DNA of 49,005 nt from a virus, in IMG/VR virus record IMGVR_UViG_3300032163_001339, positions 1-49,005 of that record. One strand, written 5' to 3'. Position numbers and translations under genes: made by a program. The notes under the pieces are model-generated. The model searched no databases. It saw nothing but the letters and a program-made list of their open reading frames with translations, and was not told where the DNA came from. Positions 1 through 6,689 of the stretch are shown here, piece after piece; positions within the stretch are counted from its first letter, which is position 1; each line of letters starts with the position of its first letter.

Positions 1-242
1 CACAAGCAATCACCCGGACGCCTACCACATAGACAGCGTTGATCGCCGCTATCTGGTGATCGAGACGCCGACGGTGCGCAAACCGGGCCTGCTGCGGGTG
101 GTGAACGAGTGGGTGGATGCGGGGGGGATGGGCCACGTGCTGCACAGGTGGCTGAACATGGATATCAGCGGCGTCAACGGTCAGGAACAGCCGCCTATGA
201 CCGCTGCCAGGGCCGATATGGTGGAGATGTCTTACTCGGACC
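1..242. repeat. Terminal overlap, left copy
   Basis: Identical to 48764-49005 except at position 128 (A here, G at 48891) and position 217 (T here, G at 48980), so 240 of 242 bases match at an offset of 48,763. Both differences change the encoded residue (Met/Val and Asp/Glu). The overlap lies inside the primase-helicase gene, whose frame is continuous across the join. This fits a circular or circularly permuted genome assembled with redundant ends better than a true packaged direct terminal repeat, which usually lies between genes. Confidence 0.95.
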
Positions 243-565
243 TGGAAAGGGCGCTAACCGACCTGGTGGCCGACGATGCGGCTGAGCCTATACCCGGGCT
301 GGGGGCAGATATCGTGCCCATGCCGGTCGCGCTGAAATGGCTGGAGACGTGGCAGGACGTCAGTTCTAACGGCACGGCGCTAGGCAGGACGCTGAAGAGG
401 ATTACCGGGCTGGGCAGCCGTTTGATACGGCAGAAAGATGACAGGCCGGTACGGGCGGTGTGCATGCGCAATCCCAAGGTCTGGGGTCGGGTGTCAAATA
501 CAGGCTGGCAAGAGGAGCTCAGAAAGGGGGAGGAGTGGAGGCAATTCACCCCGAAACTGGTCTGA
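2..565 (+). CDS. Primase-helicase, C-terminal part
   Basis: This is the 3' end of the gene that begins at 47361 and runs off the right end; the frame entering at base 2 is the same frame. The joined protein would be 655 residues. This part starts in the sensor-like segment TSNHPDAYHIDSVDRRYLVI, typical of superfamily 3 and DUF5906-type phage helicases (an Asn after hydrophobic residues, then an Arg-rich turn). It continues through a helical C-terminal region with no further motif I recognise. The stop codon at 563-565 overlaps the first base of the 47-bp direct repeat that follows. The first residues are missing only because of where the contig was cut. Confidence 0.88.
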   Translation, partial: TSNHPDAYHIDSVDRRYLVIETPTVRKPGLLRVVNEWVDAGGMGHVLHRWLNMDISGVNGQEQPPMTAARADMVEMSYSDLERALTDLVADDAAEPIPGLGADIVPMPVALKWLETWQDVSSNGTALGRTLKRITGLGSRLIRQKDDRPVRAVCMRNPKVWGRVSNTGWQEELRKGEEWRQFTPKLV

Positions 566-673
566 TTCGTGCCTGAAAATGGGGGCTGAAATCCGCCCGG
601 AAAACGGTCTGATTTGTGCCTGAAAATGGGGGCTGAAATCCGCCCGGAAAACGGTCTGATTTGTGCCTGAAAA
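564..673. repeat. 47-bp direct repeats, 2 copies plus a partial third
   Basis: Copies start at 564, 611 and 658, with an exact 47-base period. The second differs from the first at one visible base (gattc/gattt) and the third breaks off after about 16 bases. The array begins on the stop codon of the primase-helicase gene. It contains no obvious palindrome and no reading frame worth calling. It may be a recombination remnant or part of a replication control region. Confidence 0.9.
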
Positions 674-940
674 AGTGTATCAGACGGGTTTTCCTATCTG
701 TTGCACTTTGAAACAGATGATGTGTTTCACGTAACAGATAAAATTTGTATGTGTTTCACCAATTTTTCTTTAATAATCAAGTACTGTAACAGATGTAACA
801 GATATATTAATAAATATTTCTTGTGAGAGTATTAAATTTTTACCTTACACCAAACTTACATGCACCATTTTGGTGCATTTTCTAATCTTTTTATGGTATA
901 TAAATTAGACATTATGCTTTTGAAAACGATCTGTTGCAGT
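674..940. promoter_or_regulatory. AT-rich non-coding region with GTAACAGAT iterons
   Basis: This stretch is much more AT-rich than the rest of the genome. GTAACAGAT occurs exactly at 731-739, 786-794 and 795-803, the last two abutting. The core AACAGAT also occurs at 712-718, and as its complement ATCTGTT at 696-702 and 929-935. The pair at 696 and 712 can form a stem of seven base pairs. ATGTGTTTCAC is repeated at 720-730 and 749-759. Iterated short words in an AT-rich gap next to a primase gene suggest a replication origin or repressor-bound control region. That role is inferred. No gene is convincing here. Confidence 0.55.
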
Positions 941-975
941 TGCACCTGTTTCAAAACAGCCAAATTTCTGGGGGA

Positions 976-1045
976 TTTTCACCCCCAAAAAGCACTCGTG
1001 GCGCCGCTCATTTTCACCCCCAAAAAGCACTCGTGGCGCTGCTCA
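976..1045. repeat. 35-bp tandem direct repeat, 2 copies
   Basis: Two adjacent copies start at 976 and 1011. They share ttttcacccccaaaaagcac and a further 15 bases, with one visible difference (gccgctca/gctgctca). They lie in the gene-free stretch 566-1326. From 1046 to about 1270 I see only GC-rich sequence with short palindromes such as ggggcccc and no supported gene. Confidence 0.9.
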
Positions 1046-1273
1046 TTTCCGCGCCGTTTTTGCCCGCCTGCGGATCGCTCCCGTCCAGGTCCGTTGCCGA
1101 TGCATTTTTGTCACCGTCGCCAACGCAGTATTGCGGCTGAGTCCCCTGCTACCGGATATGGGCGATATTTCGATTAATTTGGGGCCCCGTGTACTTACAC
1201 CATCACCCGATAGCTCCGTCCCAGTCTTGGCCCCTAAAATCGATCCGTGGCGGCGTGCTGAGGATGCTGGGGC

Positions 1274-1302
1274 CCAAAAGAAACGCCACCTTTCAGTGGC
1301 GT
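1274..1302 (-). terminator. Rho-independent terminator for the DUF932 gene
   Basis: Read on the minus strand, the stem acgccac/gtggcgt (7 bp, 6-base loop, bases 1283-1302) is followed by ttcttttgg (1282-1274). It lies 25 bases past the stop codon of the minus-strand gene at 1327, where a terminator would be expected. Confidence 0.8.
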
Positions 1303-1326
1303 AGGGCTTTGGTTCTTTTGAGAGGT

Positions 1327-2127
1327 TCAGGCGCTGCCCAGCGTATCACCCCCGAGTAGCACGGCCATTTCTTCGGCCAAGGTCCACAGCGCCTTGTTCA
1401 GCCTGACGCTGCCGTCCACGCTGGCCACCTCACGGGTGCGGATGCGCCGACCATTCGGCGCCGCCCCGCGGAGCCCACCCCGCACCATGTTTTCCTGTAC
1501 GCGGTTAAGCGTGGTCCACAAATCGCTGGAATTGTCGGCCCAACGGCGGGGCCTCAGAATCTGGTCCGGGGTGAGTTTGATGCTGGACTCACTAAGATCA
1601 AGCGCGGCCTTGGCGTAAGCCACCTGCTGCCGGGGGCTCAGTTGCACGCTTTGCAGTTCCTTGACGGTATCCCCCAGTTGCGGGAACTCTTCGATAATCC
1701 GGCACGTCCCCTCGATCATGGCATTCAGCACGCTGCCGCTGTGCTGCACCTTAACCGAGTCGAACGTGTCCCCCGCCACCAGTCCGTTGTTGCACACTAC
1801 CCGGAAAATCCCCGCCATAAGTTGGTAGCTGGAAGTGCGGTCGTGGCTGTTTATCAGCACAATCTCCGGTATGAAATCACCTACCGCGGCGTTGATGTCC
1901 CCCGACCGGCGAAAACGTAGCAGGTGTTTGGTGAAATCAGACTTGCCGGGTATGCGGGTCCGGGATTGCTGGGCTTTCACCGGAACCAACCCTTCCGCGC
2001 GCAGCTTCTCCACGACTTGTAAGGTCGAAACGAACTGGTAGCGGTCACTAACCTGATGCCAGGGTTCTGCTGCAAATACTGAAGGGGCTGCTTTGTAAAT
2101 CTGTTCGTTCGATAATTCGGCACTCAT
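1327..2127 (-). CDS. DUF932-family phage protein
   Basis: 266 residues. The sequence resembles DUF932, a family common in phages and plasmids whose biochemical role is unsettled. Visible family-like features are the early segment with WHQVSDRYQFVST, the central GDFIPEIVLINSHDRTSSYQ and the following VVCNNGLVAG. The C-terminal third carries a WTTLNRVQENMVRGG-type helix and an Arg-rich segment, also usual for the family. ATG start at 2127 with aggaga about 6 bases upstream. It is probably driven by the promoter/operator block at 2146-2181, shares that control with the small gene at 2182-2469, and ends at the terminator at 1274-1302. Family assignment is fairly sure; function is unknown. Confidence 0.8.
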   Translation of the reverse strand: MSAELSNEQIYKAAPSVFAAEPWHQVSDRYQFVSTLQVVEKLRAEGLVPVKAQQSRTRIPGKSDFTKHLLRFRRSGDINAAVGDFIPEIVLINSHDRTSSYQLMAGIFRVVCNNGLVAGDTFDSVKVQHSGSVLNAMIEGTCRIIEEFPQLGDTVKELQSVQLSPRQQVAYAKAALDLSESSIKLTPDQILRPRRWADNSSDLWTTLNRVQENMVRGGLRGAAPNGRRIRTREVASVDGSVRLNKALWTLAEEMAVLLGGDTLGSA

Positions 2128-2145
2128 GATCGTCTCCTGAATTAA

Positions 2146-2181
2146 GTAGCAAATTGCTACCGTATTACGCTAATACATATA
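2146..2181 (-). promoter_or_regulatory. Promoter/operator block upstream of the DUF932 gene
   Basis: Contains two perfect inverted repeats: GTAGCAA-A-TTGCTAC (2146-2160) and GTATTA-CGC-TAATAC (2162-2176). Bases 2152-2181 match 2485-2514 at 24 of 30 positions, and both blocks sit just upstream of the ribosome site of a minus-strand gene. The shared TATATGTAT and GTAATAC words on the minus strand could supply the -10 region. A common regulator is inferred. Confidence 0.6.
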
Positions 2182-2469
2182 CTAATCGTTTGTACCAAGT
2201 ACTTCTTGCCGGAGGTCTGCCACCGCCGCGGCGTGCCCTGTCGCCGCCGAAACTATCAAGTTTCGTATTGCGTCGCGGCACAAGCCTACTTGATCCTCCG
2301 GGGTGCGGTTCCTGGCGGCGTTGGTGAGGGTTTTCCATAGGTACAGCAGCGCGCTGGCGTTGTTTCTGTCGTCCCACATTGCCCAGTCATCGCTTTCCCC
2401 GCACTCAGCCAGGTCCACGTACTCCGCAAACTCTTCCCGATAAATTTCATTGTAGTTGGTGTATGCCAT
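2182..2469 (-). CDS. Small acidic hypothetical protein
   Basis: 95 residues from the ATG at 2469. That start is chosen because aggag lies 6 bases upstream; a longer frame extends to 2592 but would read through the operator at 2485-2514. The protein is acidic in its first half (motif YREEFAEYVDLAECGESDDW) and helical throughout, with no family I recognise. It has its own copy of the promoter/operator found upstream of the DUF932 gene, so the two are probably co-regulated. It diverges from the sugar operon that starts at 2583. Confidence 0.75.
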   Translation of the reverse strand: MAYTNYNEIYREEFAEYVDLAECGESDDWAMWDDRNNASALLYLWKTLTNAARNRTPEDQVGLCRDAIRNLIVSAATGHAAAVADLRQEVLGTND

Positions 2470-2484
2470 TTCATTCTCCTGGGT

Positions 2485-2514
2485 AATTGATACTGTATTA
2501 CTACGATACATATA
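2485..2514 (-). promoter_or_regulatory. Promoter/operator block, second copy
   Basis: Matches 24 of 30 bases of 2152-2181 and contains the imperfect palindrome TGTAT-7-ATACA (2494-2510). It lies 16 bases upstream of the ATG at 2469 and within the divergent gap facing the sugar operon, so a protein bound here could affect both directions. Confidence 0.6.
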
Positions 2515-2582
2515 AACGCGCAGCTTGTAAAGTTTTATTTTGTCTGCTACAGTGCTACACATACCCATTGGTGAGGCGTAGC

Positions 2583-3431
2583 ATGCATTCAATCCTGATA
2601 ACTGGGGGTTCAGGCACGTTTGCCAACGCGTTCGTGGCCCACCTGCTGGCCAACACCGACGTGGAAAGGATTTGTCTGTATTCCCGCGGGGAGCATGCGC
2701 AGGCCGCCATGCGGGAGCGCTTTAGCAATAGTGATCGCCTGCGGTTCTTCATCGGGGACGTGCGGGACAAGGAGCGCCTGATACGTGCCATGCGCGGGGT
2801 TGACGCAGTTGTGCATGCCGCTGCGCTCAAGCGTATCGAGGTCGGGCACTATGCCCCCGACGAAATGGTCAAGACCAACGTGCTGGGCACACTGAACGTG
2901 GTAGAGGCTGCTTTAGACGTGGGGGTGCCCAAGACGCTGCTCATATCGTCGGACAAGGCATGGAATCCTGTCAGCCCCTATGGTTATAGTAAAGCCATGG
3001 CGGAGGCGCTGATACTCAACGCCAACCATATCAACCCATCCTTGATGTTTGCCGCCGTGCGGTATGGCAACGTGTGGGATAGCCAGGGCAGCGTGGTGCC
3101 TCGCTGGCGCGATTTGATCGCCTCAGGGTGCACCCGCGTGCCGGTAACCGACCCCAACTGCACGCGCTTTATGATGCTCCGGCAGGAAGCCGTGGAATTG
3201 GTGTGGGGCGCACTGTTGACCATGCAAGGCGGCGAGTTGCGAATACCCGATTGGTTGCCGGCCTACCGGCTTGGTGATTTGGCGGTGGCCATGGGCGTGG
3301 ACATGGCTATCAGCACCCTGCCCGCGTGGGAAAAACGCCACGAGGGGATGCGGGATGGAATCACCAGCGACCTGGTCAGACGCCTCACTATTTCGGAACT
3401 ACAGGAACTGCTCTTTTCGACGGAGGTTTAG
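2583..3431 (+). CDS. PseB/FlaA1-like nucleotide-sugar dehydratase (extended SDR)
   Basis: 282 residues, a likely NAD(P)-dependent nucleotide-sugar 4,6-dehydratase, possibly acting on UDP-GlcNAc as the first step of a nonulosonate or related sugar pathway. The N-terminus has the Rossmann glycine motif ITGGSGTFANAF. VVHAAALKRIEVGHYAP is typical of the PseB/CapD group, followed by ISSDKAWNP and the catalytic YGYSK (YxxxK). Family members are about 330 residues, so this is somewhat short and substrate assignment is uncertain. I chose the ATG at 2583, where gtgagg lies 6 bases upstream and the sugar-enzyme homology begins. An in-frame start at 2487 would cross the promoter region. First gene of the operon running to 7684. 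Confidence 0.8.
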   Translation: MHSILITGGSGTFANAFVAHLLANTDVERICLYSRGEHAQAAMRERFSNSDRLRFFIGDVRDKERLIRAMRGVDAVVHAAALKRIEVGHYAPDEMVKTNVLGTLNVVEAALDVGVPKTLLISSDKAWNPVSPYGYSKAMAEALILNANHINPSLMFAAVRYGNVWDSQGSVVPRWRDLIASGCTRVPVTDPNCTRFMMLRQEAVELVWGALLTMQGGELRIPDWLPAYRLGDLAVAMGVDMAISTLPAWEKRHEGMRDGITSDLVRRLTISELQELLFSTEV

Positions 3432-3432
3432 C

Positions 3433-3741
3433 ATGAGTGAAATGCGTCTTGAAATGTACACGCGGGACGGGGATATAGTGCTGGAGCTGGAGCAGCGAGT
3501 GGACATGCTGGTGCTACCCCCGCCTCAAGCCGTGCATATAGCCCAGAATCTGATCGTGGCCGCCGGAGAATGCGGTTATGAGGTGCAATTGGTGATACCC
3601 CAGCGCAAGTTGTCCGAGAACCAATACAACGCTCTGGTGGTGCGCGCCGGGCGTGTTATGACCAACCTTCGCGCCCAGAAAAAGCCCGAACCGCACATAG
3701 CCAGAGAGGTGGTCGACGCTATATTAGCTGCGGCACTGTAG
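3433..3741 (+). CDS. Hypothetical protein in sugar operon
   Basis: 102 residues, ATG at 3433 with ggagg 6 bases upstream, one base after the dehydratase stop. The sequence has alternating beta-like and helical segments (MYTRDGDIVLELEQ at the start, then PPPQAVHIAQNLIVAAGECG) and a basic middle. No signal peptide or membrane segment is seen. I do not recognise a family. Its tight spacing suggests co-expression with the dehydratase, but no sugar-enzyme motif is visible. Confidence 0.7.
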   Translation: MSEMRLEMYTRDGDIVLELEQRVDMLVLPPPQAVHIAQNLIVAAGECGYEVQLVIPQRKLSENQYNALVVRAGRVMTNLRAQKKPEPHIAREVVDAILAAAL

Positions 3742-3772
3742 TAGCGCCCGCCCCCGGGGCAGGTGAGGATCG

Positions 3773-3800
3773 AAACAAACAAACAAACAAACAAATAAAC
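3773..3800 (+). repeat. AAAC tetranucleotide tract, 7 units
   Basis: Five AAAC units, one AAAT and one more AAAC lie 21 bases before the methylase start and just before its ribosome site. Tetranucleotide tracts can change length by slippage and are used as phase-variation switches in surface-sugar genes of some bacteria. Here the tract is outside the coding frame, so a change would alter spacing rather than frame. Confidence 0.85.
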
Positions 3801-3821
3801 AACGACGTGCGGAGCTTTTAT

Positions 3822-4433
3822 ATGGTGAATTCTAGGTTAAATAATAAGCAGGAAGAGTTATGGGGCGGGTCATTCGGGTCGGATTACCACGAACGCAATC
3901 CTATAGCAGGTAGCAGGGTGGGGTATTGGCGCCGAGTGTTGCGGGATTGCGCCACCCACGAAGTGCATACGGCGCTGGAGTTTGGTTGTGGCAAGGGCGA
4001 CAATCTAATTGCGCTGGGGCAAATAATTCCGCGTTGCGCCAGATACGGCGTAGAGATAAATCCAGGTGCCGCCGCATACGCCCGTTCACAGGGTTTCTAC
4101 ACAATTACCGGGTCAATATTTGGCGAGCCGCCCGACATCGCGGACCTGGTTATTACGCGCGGCCTGCTAATCCATATACACCCGGACAATATTCCGCGGG
4201 CGCTTGGGATAATAGGTAATGCATCCAAGCGTTATGTCGTGTTGGCCGAGTACTATGCCCCAACCACGCGAGAGATAACTTACCACGACGAAATACAAGC
4301 CTGCTGGGCTGATGACTATTGTGGCCTATTCCTTAAGCAGTGCCCAGAATTTAAGTTGCTGGACTACGGATTCAGCTACGGCGGTGCCGGTGGGGACGAT
4401 ACCACCTTTTTCCTATTGGAGCGCCGCCGATGA
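3822..4433 (+). CDS. Pseudaminic acid biosynthesis-associated methylase (TIGR03587-like)
   Basis: 203 residues. Class I S-adenosylmethionine-dependent methyltransferase fold: SAM-binding ALEFGCGKGDNLIAL, acidic loop YGVEINPGA, and later ITRGLLIHIHPDNIPRAL. The opening NKQEELWGGSFGSDYHERN closely matches the pattern I know for the pseudaminic-acid-associated methylase family, whose reaction has not been firmly defined. The likely target is a sugar-pathway intermediate or product. ATG at 3822 chosen because cggag lies 7 bases upstream; an in-frame GTG at 3807 has no better site. The stop overlaps the next ATG (ATGA), implying translational coupling. Confidence 0.82.
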   Translation: MVNSRLNNKQEELWGGSFGSDYHERNPIAGSRVGYWRRVLRDCATHEVHTALEFGCGKGDNLIALGQIIPRCARYGVEINPGAAAYARSQGFYTITGSIFGEPPDIADLVITRGLLIHIHPDNIPRALGIIGNASKRYVVLAEYYAPTTREITYHDEIQACWADDYCGLFLKQCPEFKLLDYGFSYGGAGGDDTTFFLLERRR

Positions 4434-5527
4434 AACGCTGTATTCGCTGCACCTTACCCGACACCCGGCCCGACACTCATTTCAACGACTCGGGGCTGTG
4501 CAGCGCCTGTTCCTCGTTCGACGCGCGCGCGACTGTGGACTGGAGCGAGCGCCGCGCGGATTTGGAGCGTATTCTGGAGGGAGGTAAAAACTCATCCGGC
4601 TATGACTGCATTGTCGCCAGCAGCGGTGGCAAGGACAGCCATTTCCAGGTTAGGACGTTGCTAGATATGGGCGCCAAGCCGCTAATAGTCACGGCACGAA
4701 CCGACTACATCACGCCGATTGGGCAGCGCAACATAGACAATCTGGCGCGCTATGCAGACACGTACAATGTCGTACCGAACATCGCCACGCGCCTGAAGCT
4801 GTGCAGGTTGGGCTTCGAGCTGGTCGGGGACATATCATGGCCGGAGCACGCCGCCATATTTTCCACCCCTATTCGCGTGGCCGCCCAGCTCGGCATCCCG
4901 CTGGTGTTCTACGGTGAGAATCCGCAAAATCAATACGGCGGTCCGCCGGGTAGCGGAAACGAAAGGCGTATGACGCGGAGATGGGTGCACGAATACGGTG
5001 GGCTTCTCGGACTGCGCGCCAATGATTTTGTGGGCATGGAGGGGCTTGCGCACGCAGATATGCACCCGTATATGCTGCCGGAGGATGACGCGCTGGGCAG
5101 GGTTGAAACCTACTTTCTGGGACAATTCGTGCCATGGGATTCCCAGCGCAATATCTATGTCGCCCGCTCCATGGGGATGGTTGGGTTCAAGCCTAGTGTG
5201 GCCAATCTGTGGGATTTAGAGAATGTGGATAACCTATTTACCGCGGTGCACGACCACCTCATGTACCGTAAGTATGGTTTCGGACGTGGCGGCGCGCAGA
5301 TGGCCGTAGACGTTCGCCACGGTTTGATAGGGCGCGACTACGCTTTGGATTGGCTGGGGGAGTACGACGGGATTTACCCGGACCAGTACGCTGGCCTGGA
5401 TATGTCTGTGATCCCGCAATTGCTGGGCACGACCGACGCGGCATATTGGGGGACCATGGATAGTTTCACTAATTGGGGATTGTTCGGCGAGGAAGTGGAT
5501 CACCGCCCCATCCTTAAACCATGCTAG
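4430..5527 (+). CDS. N-acetyl sugar amidotransferase (WbpG/PseA family)
   Basis: 365 residues. An ATP-dependent amidotransferase that converts an acetamido group of an N-acetyl sugar to an acetamidino group, as WbpG does in some O-antigens and PseA does for pseudaminic acid derivatives. The N-terminal CIRCTLPDTRPDTHFND followed by GLCSAC gives the paired cysteines of the family. The PP-loop ATP site reads VASSGGKDSHFQ at about residues 58-69. Length is normal. In known systems ammonia comes from a HisH/HisF-like glutaminase pair; the HisF-like partner is the next gene, but no HisH-like gene is seen. The start overlaps the methylase stop. Confidence 0.88.
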   Translation: MKRCIRCTLPDTRPDTHFNDSGLCSACSSFDARATVDWSERRADLERILEGGKNSSGYDCIVASSGGKDSHFQVRTLLDMGAKPLIVTARTDYITPIGQRNIDNLARYADTYNVVPNIATRLKLCRLGFELVGDISWPEHAAIFSTPIRVAAQLGIPLVFYGENPQNQYGGPPGSGNERRMTRRWVHEYGGLLGLRANDFVGMEGLAHADMHPYMLPEDDALGRVETYFLGQFVPWDSQRNIYVARSMGMVGFKPSVANLWDLENVDNLFTAVHDHLMYRKYGFGRGGAQMAVDVRHGLIGRDYALDWLGEYDGIYPDQYAGLDMSVIPQLLGTTDAAYWGTMDSFTNWGLFGEEVDHRPILKPC

Positions 5528-6261
5528 CCAAACGAATAATACCGTCCATACTGTGCCGGGGGCCCTTGCAGGTCAAGGGTGTCGGGTTCGATTCGTGGCG
5601 CGCCGTGGGTGTCGCCGAAGCAGCCGTGCGCATCCATAGCGCGCGTGGCTGCGATGAGATACTGCTGGTGGACATAGGTGCTACCCCGGAGCGGCGCGGA
5701 CCCGATTTAGCCATGATTGAGCGCATATCAGCCGGTTGCTTTTGCCCGCTCACAGTCGGTGGGGGCGTGCGCACCTTGGGGGACATCGAAGCTTTGTTGC
5801 GGGTCGGGGCGGACAAGGTGCTGATCGGCGCGGCCGCGATTGAGGACCCCCGCCTGATCCACGACGCGGCGGTTCGATTCGGGTCGTCCACGGTGGTGGT
5901 GGCAGTGGACGTACTGGATCAGAGGGCCGTCATCAACTGTGGCAAAACCATTGTACGTCGCCGCCCCAACGCATACTCCGCGCTCATGGAACGCGCTGGG
6001 GCTGGCGAGATACTGCTGACGTCGGTGGTGCGGGATGGCACTTTGACTGGGTATGACTTGGATTTGATCGCCGAGATTGCCGATATAGTCAACATACCGG
6101 TGATCGCGGCCGGCGGGTGCGGCACGTATGACCACATGCGCCAGGCATTCCTGGCCGGGGCCGACGCCTGCGCATCCGGCGCCATGCTGCAATGGACCGA
6201 TGCCACCCCGCGCGGGGCGGCGGAGTATCTTTCGAAACATGACGTGGAGGTGCGATTGTGA
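5521..6261 (+). CDS. HisF-like/WbuZ amidotransferase synthase subunit
   Basis: 246 residues, a TIM-barrel protein of the HisF/WbuZ group. It opens with KRIIPSILCRG, where histidine-pathway HisF has an Asp-containing CLDV motif; loss of that Asp points to the sugar-modification branch rather than histidine synthesis. Other barrel elements are LTVGGGVRTLGDIEALL, ADKVLIGAAAI, VVVAVDVLDQ (retaining the second Asp), ILLTSVVRDGTLTGYDLDL and IPVIAAGGCGT. In WbpG-type systems it channels ammonia from HisH to the amidotransferase. It overlaps the amidotransferase gene by 7 bases, so the two are probably made together. HisH is absent from this genome. Confidence 0.87.
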   Translation: MLAKRIIPSILCRGPLQVKGVGFDSWRAVGVAEAAVRIHSARGCDEILLVDIGATPERRGPDLAMIERISAGCFCPLTVGGGVRTLGDIEALLRVGADKVLIGAAAIEDPRLIHDAAVRFGSSTVVVAVDVLDQRAVINCGKTIVRRRPNAYSALMERAGAGEILLTSVVRDGTLTGYDLDLIAEIADIVNIPVIAAGGCGTYDHMRQAFLAGADACASGAMLQWTDATPRGAAEYLSKHDVEVRL

Positions 6262-6689
6262 ACGCGAGATTGGTTTCTGTGTACGATTCCCGAGGACATG
6301 ACAACACCTTGCGCGTCTTGTACGACCTACTGGCGTCGCGCCCGGAAGGAGCAAACATAAGCCACAAGGAAATGCCGTCGTGGGGCGGGCACTGCGCGTT
6401 CGTGGACTCACACCCCTATTCTGCGTGGTATCTGGTTGAGGCGGGTGGCGTAGTCGTTGGGACAGTGTATTTGACACGTTCCAATGAGGTGGGAGTTACG
6501 ATAGATACCCATTTTCGCAGGCAGGGATTCGGCATCAAGGCCGTGGTAGCTTTGATGCATGCTCATCCGCGGGATTATTATCTCGCCAACATAGCCCCCG
6601 GAAATGAGGCGTCACAGGCGATGTTCGGGAAAATCGGCGTTAAACTCATCCAGTGCACGTATAAATTTCTTCCAGAAAACGCGTCATGA
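6258..6689 (+). CDS. GNAT-family N-acetyltransferase
   Basis: 143 residues with a GTG start that overlaps the previous stop (GTGA). A GNAT fold is suggested by VVGTVYLTRSNEVGVTIDTH followed by the acetyl-CoA pyrophosphate-binding loop FRRQGFGIKAVVALM, then NIAPGNEASQAMFGKIG near the end. These are the beta-4/alpha-3 and beta-5 elements of the family. Given its neighbours it probably acetylates an amino-sugar intermediate, like PseH or related enzymes; the exact substrate is inferred. Its stop overlaps the start of the synthase gene. Confidence 0.8.
   Translation: MNARLVSVYDSRGHDNTLRVLYDLLASRPEGANISHKEMPSWGGHCAFVDSHPYSAWYLVEAGGVVVGTVYLTRSNEVGVTIDTHFRRQGFGIKAVVALMHAHPRDYYLANIAPGNEASQAMFGKIGVKLIQCTYKFLPENAS

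Noticed and set aside
1-242. True packaged direct terminal repeat
   Set aside because: It lies inside a reading frame that is continuous across the join and contains mismatches; contig redundancy is simpler. Read-depth data could overturn this.
860-1177. 105-residue frame in the repeat region
   Set aside because: It has no ribosome site, crosses the 35-bp tandem repeat and has Cys/His/Pro-rich composition unlike neighbouring genes.
2487-2582. Longer start for the dehydratase gene
   Set aside because: It would translate the divergent promoter region and adds 32 residues before the conserved Rossmann start.
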